A DNA stretch of 64,000 nucleotides from Polynucleobacter sp. AP-Titi-500A-B4 (GCF_018688095.1 NZ_CP061311.1:1396120-1460119); one strand, 5' to 3'; counted from the first letter of the stretch, positions 9,221 through 18,312 are shown. Program-made: numbers and translations. The notes: generated from the sequence alone by a model not told the origin.

Positions 9221-10371
9221 AGCTGCTCTTTCCTTACATATACGAGCGTTATTTAGCTAAGCAAATCTATGCGGCCTTTGGCTTCATCTTATTTGCCTTG
9301 GTGGCACTATTTTTATTTTTTGATATTTTGAGCGAGCTCGGCTCGGTGAAGGGTGGCTATACCCTACCGATTGCATTACTCCATGTATTACTCAAGGCGC
9401 CGAGTCGCATCTCAGAAATCATTCCAATTGCAGGCTTGATCGGCAGTATTTATGTGTTCGCGATGTTGGCCAGTCAATCTGAGTTCACCATTCTGCGCAT
9501 CGCAGGGCTAGATGTAAAACGAGGCCTGATAGCACTCACTAAAATTTCTATACCCCTGGTGGTCCTAACACTCATCATGAGCGAGTGGGCTGGTCCTTAT
9601 GCCGAGAGTAAATCAGAGCAAATTCGAATGAAGGCTTTGGGCGCCACTTACTCATCACAATTTAAGACTGGTGTTTGGGTCAAAGATCGCCTCCGAGATG
9701 AAGACGGTAGCGGGCCTGTTCGCCCAGGCGTGCGTTACGTGAATGTGGGCAAAGTCGATAAAGATAATGAGATTCGTGATATTCGTATGTACGAATTTAA
9801 CGATACCTATAACTTGCTGTCTATTCGAAGCGCACCATCTGGTTATTTCGATGAGAGTGGTATTTGGGTTTTGAACGATGTCACTGAAACGCGCTTCAAG
9901 GAGACCAAACAATCAGACCCGCTGAATCCCGCCTTCTCTGCGCAAACCTATACACACCCCACGCTGACTTTAGAGTCTGAGGTCACGCCCCAAATTTTGA
10001 GCGTGTTATTAATTAGCCCTGAAAAAATGTCGATTGTGAGTTTGGGTCGCTTTATTACTCACCTCAGGGACAATAAACAAGATACGCAGCGCCACTCGAT
10101 TGCCTTTTGGAAAAAAGTGGTTTACCCCTTCACTATATTTGTGATGCTTGCTTTAGCACTGCCATTTGCTTACCTAAAAGTGCGGGCAGGAAGTGTCGGT
10201 ATCAAGGTATTTGGCGGCATCATGTTGGGCATGAGCTTCCAGCTATTCAATTCCCTGTTTTCAAATGTGGGCCTATTAAGCGCTTGGCCAACCCTCTTAA
10301 CAGCCCTGATACCGCCCTTGTGTTATTTCCTGCTAGCGCTCGTCGCCTTGCGCTGGGTCTCTAAAGCTTAA
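9217..10371 (+). CDS. lptG: LPS export permease LptG
   Basis: Partner of LptF in the LptB2FG lipopolysaccharide extractor. The 384-residue protein starts MKLLFPYIYERYLAKQIYAA, with three N-terminal membrane helices, a periplasmic jellyroll between about residues 130 and 270, and three C-terminal helices (YPFTIFVMLALALPFAYLKV and following). The ATG lies inside the end of lptF. The ATPase LptB is not in this window; msbA, which flips the lipid A-core substrate, is encoded at 18313-20076. Confidence 0.96.
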   Translation: MKLLFPYIYERYLAKQIYAAFGFILFALVALFLFFDILSELGSVKGGYTLPIALLHVLLKAPSRISEIIPIAGLIGSIYVFAMLASQSEFTILRIAGLDVKRGLIALTKISIPLVVLTLIMSEWAGPYAESKSEQIRMKALGATYSSQFKTGVWVKDRLRDEDGSGPVRPGVRYVNVGKVDKDNEIRDIRMYEFNDTYNLLSIRSAPSGYFDESGIWVLNDVTETRFKETKQSDPLNPAFSAQTYTHPTLTLESEVTPQILSVLLISPEKMSIVSLGRFITHLRDNKQDTQRHSIAFWKKVVYPFTIFVMLALALPFAYLKVRAGSVGIKVFGGIMLGMSFQLFNSLFSNVGLLSAWPTLLTALIPPLCYFLLALVALRWVSKA

Positions 10372-10394
10372 TACCCAAAATTCATATAGAATCT

Positions 10395-10430
10395 AATTCC
10401 TATATCGTTGTAGATATATAGATAGGAATT
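10395..10430. promoter_or_regulatory. Inverted repeat over the cysB ribosome site
   Basis: Nine-base perfect arms AATTCCTAT (10395-10403) and ATAGGAATT (10422-10430) with an 18-base spacer. The right arm contains the AGGA ribosome-binding site of cysB (ATG 10435), and a second near-palindrome, ATTCATATAGAAT, lies immediately upstream. LysR proteins commonly repress their own genes, so an autoregulatory CysB operator or an mRNA hairpin that hides the ribosome site are both possible. Confidence 0.45.
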
Positions 10431-10434
10431 TCAT

Positions 10435-11376
10435 ATGAACCTTCATCAATTTCGCTTTGTCCGCGAAGCGGTTAGACAAAACTTCAACCTTACTACCGCT
10501 GCTAAAGCACTCTTTACCTCTCAGCCTGGCGTTTCCAAGGCCATTATCGAACTAGAAGATGAGTTAGGCGTTGAGATCTTTCGTCGCCATGGAAAGCGTA
10601 TTCGTTCGCTTACTGAGCCAGGCAAACGTATCTTGAGCTCTATTGAGCGAATTCTCGATGAAGTGGAAACGCTTAAACGCGTTGGCAAGGATTTTGCAAG
10701 CCAGGATCAGGGTAATTTTGTAATTGCCACCACCCATACCCAGGCCCGCTATGCACTCCCTAAGGTGCTTACTGAATTTACAAAACGCTTCCCGAAAGTA
10801 CGCGTTAGCATCCAGCAAGGTAGTCCAGGTCAAATTGCAGAGTTATTGAGTCATGATCGCGCGGACATTGCGATTGCTACCGAAGGTATTGCTAATACGC
10901 CAGGGGTTCTAGCGCTACCTGGTTATCAATGGCAGCACGTCATCATGGTGCCTCTTAGTCACCCACTCCTCAATCAAGCATCAGTGACGCTTGAGGAGAT
11001 TGCGAAATATCCCATCATTACTTATGACAAAGCGTTTGCCGGCAGAAGCAAAATTGATGCAGCCTTTGCTCAACGCAACATCACACCCGATATTATTTTA
11101 GAAGCAATTGATGCCGATGTCATCAAGACCTATGTTGAAACTGGCATGGGTATTGGCATTGTTGCTGGTCATGCTTACGATCCAGAAAGAGATCGCAATC
11201 TCAAAGTCATTCCCGTAGGTCATCTATTTGGTAACAATGTCACGCACCTCGGCGTCAAACAAGGCGCCTACCTCAGATCTTTTGTGTATACCTTCATCGA
11301 ACTCTTTTCACCCACACTCACCAAGAAAATTGTTGAGCAAGCAATGAGCGAGAAAACGGAAACTTACGAGATCTAA
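10435..11376 (+). CDS. cysB: CysB-family sulfur regulator
   Basis: LysR-type activator of sulfate assimilation genes. The 313-residue protein begins MNLHQFRFVREAVRQNFNLT, the characteristic CysB/Cbl helix-turn-helix, with SQPGVSKAIIELEDELGVEI as recognition helix and dimer start. The linker (residues 60-90) leads to a ligand-binding domain with TTHTQARYALP near residue 100, a segment shared by CysB and Cbl that contacts sulfate or acetylserine. Cbl cannot be excluded, but many betaproteobacteria carry a single CysB of this type. A symmetrical site overlaps its ribosome-binding region. Confidence 0.92.
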   Translation: MNLHQFRFVREAVRQNFNLTTAAKALFTSQPGVSKAIIELEDELGVEIFRRHGKRIRSLTEPGKRILSSIERILDEVETLKRVGKDFASQDQGNFVIATTHTQARYALPKVLTEFTKRFPKVRVSIQQGSPGQIAELLSHDRADIAIATEGIANTPGVLALPGYQWQHVIMVPLSHPLLNQASVTLEEIAKYPIITYDKAFAGRSKIDAAFAQRNITPDIILEAIDADVIKTYVETGMGIGIVAGHAYDPERDRNLKVIPVGHLFGNNVTHLGVKQGAYLRSFVYTFIELFSPTLTKKIVEQAMSEKTETYEI

Positions 11377-11398
11377 CATTAAGGGAAACTTGGGAGAA

Positions 11399-11424
11399 AT
11401 TTACGGGTTGATCAACCAGTAAAT
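11399..11424. repeat. Inverted repeat at the 3' end of tRNA-Leu
   Basis: ATTTAC (11399-11404) pairs with GTAAAT (11419-11424), and GGTTGATCAACC between them is itself a perfect palindrome, with one G/A mismatch at the junction. It starts exactly at the last base of the tRNA and lies between two converging transcripts (cysB and tRNA-Leu). There is no run of T on either side, so it is a poor classical terminator. A bidirectional stop or a tRNA 3' processing structure is possible. Confidence 0.45.
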
Positions 11425-11508
11425 GGTGCCTCGGGGCGGACTCGAACCGCCACGCCTTGCGGCACCGGATTTTGAGTCCGGCACGTCTACCAATTCCATC
11501 ACCGAGGC
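11424..11508 (-). tRNA. tRNA-Leu (CAA)
   Basis: An 85-base class II tRNA on the minus strand. The acceptor stem GCCTCGG (11508-11502) pairs with CCGAGGC before an encoded CCA (11426-11424). The D arm has TTGGTAGAC, the anticodon loop CTCAAAA sits between CCGGA and TCCGG and gives anticodon CAA, a long variable arm follows, and the T loop GTTCGAGTC is intact. It reads UUG leucine codons. Confidence 0.97.
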
Positions 11509-11660
11509 AGGTGTTTGCAGTGGAAATTCTGCTTAATTTGCTGCTTTGCTACTGCTAAGACATGAGAGTGTAACAAAAATTGCTTAACTGCCTCCTACCT
11601 TGGGTCTAGAACCCCTTAAAATAGCGTCTTATAGCCAAATTATTAAAAGGACTTACCAGT

Positions 11661-12380
11661 ATGGCCGGCCACTCGAAATGGGCCAATATTCAGCACCGCA
11701 AAGGTCGTCAAGACGAAAAACGCGGCAAGATTTGGACCAAACTCATTAAAGAAATTACTGTTGCAGCCAAACTTGGCGGCGGCGATCTTGCGACTAACCC
11801 TCGCCTCCGTTTAGCTGTTGATAAAGCCAAAGACTCCAACATGCCGAATGACAACGTTCAAAGAGCGATTCAGCGCGGTACTGGCACCTTAGAAGGTGTG
11901 AGCTATGAAGAGATTCGTTACGAGGGCTACGGCATCAATGGTGCAGCCATCATCGTGGATTGCTTAACCGATAACCGCACTCGCACTGTTGCAGAAGTTC
12001 GCCATGCGTTTAATAAGAATGGTGGCAACATGGGAGCTGAAGGTTCTGTTGCTTTCCTCTTCAAGCATTGCGGACAAATGTTATTTGCCCCTGGCACAAG
12101 TGAAGATCAACTCATGGAAGTCGCTCTAGATGCAGGCGCTGATGATGTCATCACCCATGACGATGGATCACTAGAAGTATTAACGCCCGTGCCAGATTTT
12201 CCTAAAGTGCAAGATGCGATTACCCAAGCGGGCCTGAAGGCAGAATTAGCAACCGTTGCTATGCGTCCTGAGAGCGAGATTGCACTTGAAGGTGATCAAG
12301 CAGAGAGCATGCAGAAACTGCTCGACGCACTTGAAAACTTAGATGATGTGCAAGAAGTCTTTACCAACGCCGCTCTTTAA
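11661..12380 (+). CDS. yebC: YebC/PmpR-family protein
   Basis: A 239-residue TACO1/YebC-family protein, beginning MAGHSKWANIQHRKGRQDEK, the family's hallmark N-terminus. The three-domain fold is evident from the basic N-terminal helical part, the EIRYEGYGINGAAIIVDCLT core and the acidic C-terminus (ALENLDDVQEVFTNAAL). Members have been described as DNA-binding regulators and as translation factors that relieve stalling at proline stretches; the length and sequence do not separate these roles here. It is the first gene of a long plus-strand housekeeping run, with purD 21 bp downstream. Confidence 0.96.
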   Translation: MAGHSKWANIQHRKGRQDEKRGKIWTKLIKEITVAAKLGGGDLATNPRLRLAVDKAKDSNMPNDNVQRAIQRGTGTLEGVSYEEIRYEGYGINGAAIIVDCLTDNRTRTVAEVRHAFNKNGGNMGAEGSVAFLFKHCGQMLFAPGTSEDQLMEVALDAGADDVITHDDGSLEVLTPVPDFPKVQDAITQAGLKAELATVAMRPESEIALEGDQAESMQKLLDALENLDDVQEVFTNAAL

Positions 12381-12401
12381 ACTTTTATTAGCCCTTCTAT
12401 T

Positions 12402-13679
12402 ATGAAAATTCTTCTCGTTGGATCTGGTGGCCGTGAACACGCATTAGCCTGGAAGCTGGCGCAATCTCCTCAAGTTCAAACAGTATTTGTAGCCCCCGGT
12501 AATGGCGGCACTGCCACAGCCAAGCAAACGGCTGCTGGCATTGAGAATTTACCAATTACGGGATTGCAAGAGTTGGCTGACTTTGCAAAACGAGAAAAGA
12601 TTCATCTTACCGTTGTAGGTCCTGAAGCACCCTTGGCAGCAGGGATTGTTGATGTTTTCCGTAACAATGGCTTGCGTATTTTTGGACCAACCCAACTTGC
12701 TGCTCAACTGGAATCATCCAAGGACTTCTCTAAAGCATTTATGAAGCGTCATGGCATTCCAACGGCCGACTATCAAACATTTTCGAATGCCTTAGAAGCG
12801 CATGCCTATATCGACGCCAAGGGTGCGCCAATTGTCATTAAAGCGGATGGACTGGCTGCAGGTAAAGGTGTTGTCGTCGCGATGAGTTTAGAAGAAGCTC
12901 ACGCTGCTGTAGACATGATGCTTGCCGATAACAAACTAGGCAACGCAGGTGCACGCGTTGTGATTGAAGAATTTCTAACTGGTGAAGAAGCTAGCTTTAT
13001 CGTGCTCGTTGATGGCAAACATGTGCTTGCCTTAGCAACCAGTCAAGATCACAAGCGATTACTAGATGCAGATCAGGGTCCCAACACTGGCGGCATGGGT
13101 GCATACTCACCCGCACCTGTTGTTACTCCAGAAATTCATGCGCGGGCATTACGTGAAGTAATCATGCCAACGGTTAAGGGGATGGAAGCGGATGGTCTAC
13201 CTTACACAGGCTTTCTCTACGCAGGCCTCATGATTGCCCCCGATGGCAAAATCAAAACTCTGGAGTTCAATTGCCGCATGGGTGACCCAGAAACCCAACC
13301 CATCATGGCTCGCTTACGCAGCGATCTTGTTAACGCACTTGATCACGCAGTGGAAGGCAAGTTAAATGAAGTGGAACTCGAATGGGATCGTCGCACCGCT
13401 CTTGGAGTTGTGCTTGCTGCTCATAACTATCCTGAGACACCACGTAATGGCGATGTCATCACAGGCATTCCAGCGGATACAGAAGATCAAATCACTTTTC
13501 ATGCTGGCACCAAGTTGCAAGATGGCAAGATAGTGACTTCAGGTGGTCGCGTACTCTGTGTTGTTGGTCTAGCCGATACTGTACGAGGTGCTCAACAAAA
13601 AGCCTACGATGCCATTAGCAAAATTCAGTTTGATGGTATGCAATATCGCAAAGATATTGGTTATCGCGCAATCAAGTAA
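12402..13679 (+). CDS. purD: Phosphoribosylamine-glycine ligase
   Basis: GAR synthetase, the second step of purine biosynthesis: phosphoribosylamine, glycine and ATP give glycinamide ribonucleotide. The 425-residue protein has the N-terminal Rossmann start MKILLVGSGGREHALAWKLA, the ATP-grasp segment IKADGLAAGKGVVVA near residue 150, GPNTGGMGAYSPAPVVT near 235 and the metal-binding EFNCRMGDPETQP near 290. Length matches the family. It sits in a run with hemF and nadD; no purine riboswitch is visible upstream, since only 21 bases separate it from yebC. Confidence 0.98.
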   Translation: MKILLVGSGGREHALAWKLAQSPQVQTVFVAPGNGGTATAKQTAAGIENLPITGLQELADFAKREKIHLTVVGPEAPLAAGIVDVFRNNGLRIFGPTQLAAQLESSKDFSKAFMKRHGIPTADYQTFSNALEAHAYIDAKGAPIVIKADGLAAGKGVVVAMSLEEAHAAVDMMLADNKLGNAGARVVIEEFLTGEEASFIVLVDGKHVLALATSQDHKRLLDADQGPNTGGMGAYSPAPVVTPEIHARALREVIMPTVKGMEADGLPYTGFLYAGLMIAPDGKIKTLEFNCRMGDPETQPIMARLRSDLVNALDHAVEGKLNEVELEWDRRTALGVVLAAHNYPETPRNGDVITGIPADTEDQITFHAGTKLQDGKIVTSGGRVLCVVGLADTVRGAQQKAYDAISKIQFDGMQYRKDIGYRAIK

Positions 13680-13697
13680 CTCAAAAGTACATCACTC

Positions 13698-14630
13698 TTG
13701 TCAACACAACAACCCCCAATCGACATCACTGTCCTCAAGGACTATTTCTTAGGACTGCAAGATCGTATTACCAGTGCCATGAGTGCTCTAGATGGCAAAG
13801 CCTTTGTGGCTGATGAGTGGCATAAGCCAGAAGAGAGCAAACTCAAAGGCTATGGTCGCACCTGCACTTTGGATGGTGGCAATATCCTGGAAAAAGGGGG
13901 AGTAGGCTTTTCTCATGTACGGGGTGATCAAATGCCCCCATCAGCATCCCATCACCGCCCTGAAGTCGCCGGTCGCCGTTTTGAAGCCATGGGGGTCTCT
14001 TTAGTCTTTCATCCTCATAATCCCAACGTTCCCACCACCCATATGAATGTGCGCTGCTTTATTGCCCAAGCAGAGGGTAAAGAGCCGGTTTGGTGGTTTG
14101 GCGGTGGCTTTGATCTAACTCCCTACTATGGCGTAGATCAAGACTGTCAGCATTTTCATCAAAGTGCTAAAGAGGCTTTAGATCCATTTGGAGAACCACT
14201 CTATCCACGCTTTAAACAGTGGTGTGACGAGTACTTTTACTTAAAGCATCGTGAGGAGCCTAGAGGGATTGGCGGAGTCTTTTTTGACGACTTTAATGAG
14301 CTAGGCTTTGAGCAAAGCTTTGCCATGACCAGAGCTGTCGGTGATGCTTTTATCAAGGCTTACCTGCCGATTGTGCAGCGGCGCTATCAAGACCCCTTTA
14401 CCCCCGAACAAAAAGCCTTTCAGGAATATCGCCGGGGGCGCTATGTCGAGTACAACCTCTTATTTGATCGAGGCACCATCTTTGGTCTGCACTCGGGGGG
14501 TCGTACTGAATCAATCCTCATGTCGATGCCTCCTGTAGTGCAGTGGTGGTACAACTATCAGCCTGCGCCTGGGACACCAGAAGCGAAGCTTTATGACTAT
14601 TACCTCAAGCCGCGGGATTGGGTAGCTTGA
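13698..14630 (+). CDS. hemF: Oxygen-dependent coproporphyrinogen III oxidase
   Basis: Converts coproporphyrinogen III to protoporphyrinogen IX with O2 in heme synthesis. The 310 residues hold the family blocks GVGFSHVRGDQMPPSASHHR, WWFGGGFDLTPYYG near residue 135, GIGGVFFDDFN near 192 and VEYNLLFDRGTIFGLHSGG near 251. The frame carries no ATG before the conserved core, so TTG 13698 is the probable start: it is the only start-like codon after the in-frame purD stop, and the product then aligns with the N-terminus of the E. coli enzyme. The O2-dependent form fits an aerobic freshwater organism. Confidence 0.97.
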   Translation: MSTQQPPIDITVLKDYFLGLQDRITSAMSALDGKAFVADEWHKPEESKLKGYGRTCTLDGGNILEKGGVGFSHVRGDQMPPSASHHRPEVAGRRFEAMGVSLVFHPHNPNVPTTHMNVRCFIAQAEGKEPVWWFGGGFDLTPYYGVDQDCQHFHQSAKEALDPFGEPLYPRFKQWCDEYFYLKHREEPRGIGGVFFDDFNELGFEQSFAMTRAVGDAFIKAYLPIVQRRYQDPFTPEQKAFQEYRRGRYVEYNLLFDRGTIFGLHSGGRTESILMSMPPVVQWWYNYQPAPGTPEAKLYDYYLKPRDWVA

Positions 14631-15316
14631 GCGCTCGTAAAAAAATCGGCATTCTGGGTGGCACCTTTGATCCACCCCATGTAGGCCATCTTAAACTTGC
14701 CAGTCATTTCGCAAAACTACTGAACTTAGATACCTTACTACTGATCCCAAGTGGTGAGCCTTGGCAAAAGGGTGCTGGTATCACTCCTGCAGAATTACGG
14801 TTGCAGTTAACTGAAGCTGCCGGTATAGATTTAGCAAGAGCCTTTTTGTATCTCCAGATTTCGACTCAAGTCGGCATAGATCGCATTGAGATTGATCGTG
14901 CTGGACCAAGTTATGCCATTGATACTGCGAAAGCGCTAAGAGAACGCTTTGGGTCTGAAACAAGTTTGATCTGGCTCATGGGCGCTGACTCCCTAGTGAA
15001 CTTACCTACTTGGCATGCCTGGCAAGATCTCATGAAATACGTCAATTTTGCAGTGGCGAGTCGCCCAAACTATGGCCTTGCCGCAGAGACAAGCCCATTC
15101 CTAAAGGAATTGCTAGAAAAACATCGAGCAGCGGGCTGTCATGACCTTGAAAATAGCGCTTCTGGCCTCATCTATGTTGATGAAAGCATGTCTGTAGACC
15201 TTTCCTCTACTGAATTAAGAAATCGTCTTCAATCCCCCGCTCGTAGCAGTGTGGCCTCTGAGCAAATTCCATCACACACACTGGAAATCATTACAAATCT
15301 GGGCTTGTATCAGTAA
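14618..15316 (+). CDS. nadD: Nicotinate-mononucleotide adenylyltransferase
   Basis: Adenylates nicotinate mononucleotide to deamido-NAD in NAD synthesis. Motifs are GILGGTFDPPHVGHLKLA (nucleotide-binding HxGH) near the N-terminus and SSTELRNRL near residue 196, the counterpart of the ISSTxIR motif. Two TTG codons could start it: 14618 (232 residues) or 14627, the latter overlapping the hemF stop as TTGA. Both give the conserved motif close to the N-terminus and the sequence does not decide between them. Coupling to hemF is likely either way. rsfS follows 46 bp downstream, a common order. Confidence 0.95.
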   Translation: MGSLSARKKIGILGGTFDPPHVGHLKLASHFAKLLNLDTLLLIPSGEPWQKGAGITPAELRLQLTEAAGIDLARAFLYLQISTQVGIDRIEIDRAGPSYAIDTAKALRERFGSETSLIWLMGADSLVNLPTWHAWQDLMKYVNFAVASRPNYGLAAETSPFLKELLEKHRAAGCHDLENSASGLIYVDESMSVDLSSTELRNRLQSPARSSVASEQIPSHTLEIITNLGLYQ

Positions 15317-15362
15317 TCAAGCTAAGATCATCCTCAACACTAGAAAATATTGCACAAACACC

Positions 15363-15752
15363 ATGGACTTACGTAAATTACAACGCGTCATTATTGATGC
15401 CCTAGAAGATGTTAAGGCGCAGGATATTCGCGTTTATGACACCACTAAACTCAGCGAATTATTTGATCGCGTGATCATTGCTACTGGGTCTAGCAATCGC
15501 CAAACACGCTCTTTGGCAATGTCGGTTAAAGAAGAAGTCAACGCCAAAGGCGGTGAAGTCATCTCTATCGAAGGTTTAGAAACCGGTGAATGGGTCTTGG
15601 TAGATTGCGGTGATATCGTCGTTCACATATTGCAGCCCATGTTGCGTTCCTACTATCAGCTTGAAGGCATGTGGGGTGCCAAGCCAGTGCGGGTAAAGTT
15701 GGCTGGTGCTAAAGGGCTAGCAAAAGCCAGTGAATCTGAAGACGACGAATAG
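15363..15752 (+). CDS. rsfS: Ribosomal silencing factor RsfS
   Basis: A 129-residue DUF143 protein that binds L14 of the large ribosomal subunit and blocks subunit joining when nutrients are short. I place the start at ATG 15363 (MDLRKLQRVIIDALEDVKAQ). A frame extension to 15249 runs into nadD and has no homologous character. The core FDRVIIATGSSNRQTRSLA, the EGLETGEWVLVDCGDIVVHI block and YYQLEGMWG are typical. The acidic tail SESEDDE is lineage-specific. It lies between nadD and rlmH as in many proteobacteria. Confidence 0.96.
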   Translation: MDLRKLQRVIIDALEDVKAQDIRVYDTTKLSELFDRVIIATGSSNRQTRSLAMSVKEEVNAKGGEVISIEGLETGEWVLVDCGDIVVHILQPMLRSYYQLEGMWGAKPVRVKLAGAKGLAKASESEDDE

Positions 15753-15776
15753 TTTTTTGAACTATTTCATTAGCTG

Positions 15777-16220
15777 ATGCGCTTAACTATTGTTTCAGTT
15801 GGTCACAAAATGCCGGATTGGGTTGCCACTGCAACCCAGGATTACATCAAACGTATGCCGGCAGATTGCAGCATCGAGATTAAAGAAATTAAACCTGATC
15901 TCACGCCAGCAAAAGAGGCCGTGAAGATTCTGGCGGCCATTCCCAAGAGTTCACGAGTCATTGCGCTAGATGAGCGCGGCAAAGATCAAACAACTCAAAA
16001 TCTAGCGACTCAGTTAGCGAGCTGGCGCCAAGAGGGTTTTGATATCACCTTTTTAATTGGTGGCGCAGATGGCTTAGATGCCAGCCTCAAAGCTAGTGCA
16101 CAAGCAATGTGGCGCCTATCCAGTCTAACTTTGCCTCACGCTATGGCTAGAGTATTGCTCGTTGAACAACTGTATCGCGCCTGGACCATACTACAAGGCC
16201 ATCCCTATCACCGCGAGTAA
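15777..16220 (+). CDS. rlmH: 23S rRNA pseudouridine-1915 N3-methyltransferase
   Basis: SPOUT-family methyltransferase modifying pseudouridine 1915 in helix 69 of 23S rRNA, using S-adenosylmethionine. The 147 residues begin MRLTIVSVGHKMPDWV. The trefoil-knot SAM site shows as FLIGGADGLD near residue 101 and the C-terminal family block EQLYRAWTILQGHPYHRE is complete. It functions as a homodimer on the assembled ribosome. It follows rsfS by 24 bp and leads directly into maf. Confidence 0.97.
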   Translation: MRLTIVSVGHKMPDWVATATQDYIKRMPADCSIEIKEIKPDLTPAKEAVKILAAIPKSSRVIALDERGKDQTTQNLATQLASWRQEGFDITFLIGGADGLDASLKASAQAMWRLSSLTLPHAMARVLLVEQLYRAWTILQGHPYHRE

Positions 16221-16224
16221 TGTC

Positions 16225-16848
16225 TTGAACTCTTTCGTTTATCTCGCCTCTCAAAGTCCACGCCGCCAGGAACTCTTAAAACAGATTGGTGTTCGCTATG
16301 AAATGCTATTGCCACAAGCTGGTGAAGATACTGAAAGTATTGAAATACCCCTGCCCCATGAAAAAGCCCGTGCTTATGTTGAGCGAGTGACCTTAGCAAA
16401 AAGTGCTGCTGCACTAGAGCGCTGGAAAAAAAGTCATTTACCTTGGGCACCAATTTTGTGTGCAGACACAACTGTCAGCCTTCCCAATCATCCTGAAGGT
16501 GAAATTCTAGGTAAACCATTTGATGCCGCTGATGCAGCACGCATTCTGAATATGCTGAGCGGTAAAACTCATGAAGTATTAACTGGCGTTGCGCTCACGA
16601 TCAGACCTGAAGAAGCTCCCGTTTTTTTGCTACAAGTTTCAGAGGTTCAGTTTTCCAATCTCTCTGAAGCACAAATCAAGGCCTATATTGCCAGTGGAGA
16701 ACCTTTTGGCAAAGCTGGGGCCTATGGCATTCAAGGGAGTGGTGGCAGTTTTATCCCCTGCATTAGAGGCAGCTATAGCGGTATCATGGGGCTACCCCTG
16801 CATGAAACTGCCCAACTCCTCAAACGCGCTCAAGTTAACAGTATATGA
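16225..16848 (+). CDS. maf: Maf-like nucleotide pyrophosphatase
   Basis: Maf/HAM1-fold pyrophosphatase that hydrolyses noncanonical or normal dNTP/NTP to the monophosphate, a housecleaning role. The start is probably TTG 16225, giving MNSFVYLASQSPRRQELLKQ with the conserved SQSPRR loop at residues 9-14; a frame start at 16162 would lie deep in rlmH. Further family features are CADTTVSL near residue 75, the AARILNMLSGKTHEVLTGVA helix-strand pair and GKAGAYGIQGSGG. Total length is 207 residues. The stop overlaps the rng start by four bases. Confidence 0.94.
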   Translation: MNSFVYLASQSPRRQELLKQIGVRYEMLLPQAGEDTESIEIPLPHEKARAYVERVTLAKSAAALERWKKSHLPWAPILCADTTVSLPNHPEGEILGKPFDAADAARILNMLSGKTHEVLTGVALTIRPEEAPVFLLQVSEVQFSNLSEAQIKAYIASGEPFGKAGAYGIQGSGGSFIPCIRGSYSGIMGLPLHETAQLLKRAQVNSI

Positions 16849-18308
16849 ATGAAGAAATTCTGATCAATATCACTCCGCAAGAGACGCGGGTTGCTTTAAT
16901 TCAGCAAGGCGCTGTACAAGAGCTACAAATTGAGAGAACTCGTCAACGCGGAATTGTCGGCAATATTTACTTAGCAAAAGTAGTTCGAGTATTACCAGGG
17001 ATGCAGTCAGCATTTATTGATATTGGCTTAGAGCGCACTGCTTTTATGCATGTGGCAGATATCACCCAAAGCAATCCTCAGCCCCAAATTGAAAAGTTGC
17101 TTTTTGAAGGTCAGACCTTGCTAGTACAAGTCTTAAAAGATCCTTTGGGCACCAAAGGTGCGCGCTTAACTACCCAACTCAGTATTGCGGGCCGTAACTT
17201 GGTATATCTCCCGCCAGCAGGTACCGATGTAGCTACTGAAAAATATATTGGCGTCTCCCAGCGCATTGACCAACCAGAAGAACGCGAGGCTATCAAAGCC
17301 CGTCTTGCCACCCTCATGGCTGAAGATGAAAAAGGTGGCATCATCGTGCGCACGAGTGCCCAAGACGCCTCGGATACCGAGCTACAACATGACATGCGCT
17401 ATCTCAGAACTACCTGGGAAAATATTCATGAAGCAATGAAACATAAGGCTGCGCCTAGCCTGCTATATCAAGATCTAAGCCTGGCTGAGCGCGTATTGCG
17501 TGATGTTGCTGGCGAAGAGACTACGCAAATTCGGGTGGACTCCGCTGAGAACTTTGAGAAGCTTAAAGGTTTTGCCAATTTGTATATGCCCAATCTATTG
17601 GGCAAGCTCACCTTGCATCGTGGTGAACGCGCCCTCTTTGATTTATTTGATGTCGATACTGAAATCAACAAAGCCTTAGGGCGACGTGTTGACTTAAAAT
17701 CTGGCGGCTACTTGATGATCGACCAAACAGAATCAATGACAACCATTGATGTCAATACAGGAAGTTATGTTGGCGCCCGTAATCTAGATGACACGGTATT
17801 TAAAACCAATCTTGAAGCCGCACAAGCCATCGCTCGTCAACTGCGCTTACGCAATCTTGGCGGCATCATCATTATTGATTTCATCGACATGATTGGCAAA
17901 GAACATCAAGAGTCAGTCTTGCATGAACTTAAACGCAACCTAGAGCGTGATCATGCGCGCACTTCTGTCAGCGAATTCTCAGCATTAGGTTTAGTAGAAA
18001 TGACTCGCAAACGCACGCGCGAGTCCCTTGCCCATATTACCTGCGAGCCTTGTGCTACCTGCATGGGTAAGGGTGAAATCAAAACCGCACAAACCATTTG
18101 TTATGAGATCTTGCGTGAGATTGTGCGCGAGCATCGTCAATTTAATCCGCGAGAATTTCGTATTGTGGCGGCGCCAGACGTCATTGATCTCTTCTTGGAG
18201 GAAGAAAATCAATTTCTAGCTCAGCTAGGTGACTTCATTGGCAAACCCATTACCCTTCAGGCCGAGGGAAGCTTCCGCCAAGAACAGTACGACATCGTTC
18301 TAAGTTAA
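16845..18308 (+). CDS. rng: Ribonuclease G
   Basis: Endoribonuclease of the RNase E/G family, maturing the 5' end of 16S rRNA and acting in mRNA decay. The 487-residue protein has an S1-like RNA-binding domain at about residues 35-125 (RGIVGNIYLAKVVRVLPGMQ), catalytic Asp motifs TTIDVNTGSYVG near 302 and IIIIDFIDM near 345, and the zinc-link CEPCATCMGKG near 403. The long C-terminal scaffold of RNase E is absent, which fixes the assignment as RNase G. It ends four bases from the converging msbA gene. Confidence 0.97.
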   Translation: MNEEILINITPQETRVALIQQGAVQELQIERTRQRGIVGNIYLAKVVRVLPGMQSAFIDIGLERTAFMHVADITQSNPQPQIEKLLFEGQTLLVQVLKDPLGTKGARLTTQLSIAGRNLVYLPPAGTDVATEKYIGVSQRIDQPEEREAIKARLATLMAEDEKGGIIVRTSAQDASDTELQHDMRYLRTTWENIHEAMKHKAAPSLLYQDLSLAERVLRDVAGEETTQIRVDSAENFEKLKGFANLYMPNLLGKLTLHRGERALFDLFDVDTEINKALGRRVDLKSGGYLMIDQTESMTTIDVNTGSYVGARNLDDTVFKTNLEAAQAIARQLRLRNLGGIIIIDFIDMIGKEHQESVLHELKRNLERDHARTSVSEFSALGLVEMTRKRTRESLAHITCEPCATCMGKGEIKTAQTICYEILREIVREHRQFNPREFRIVAAPDVIDLFLEEENQFLAQLGDFIGKPITLQAEGSFRQEQYDIVLS

Positions 18309-18312
18309 AGAA

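Noticed and set aside
11399..11424. Classical Rho-independent terminator for cysB or tRNA-Leu
   Set aside because: The hairpin is good but no T tract follows in either direction, so it is listed only as an inverted repeat.
15249..15362. N-terminal extension of rsfS
   Set aside because: It overlaps nadD in another frame; the family starts at the ATG at 15363.
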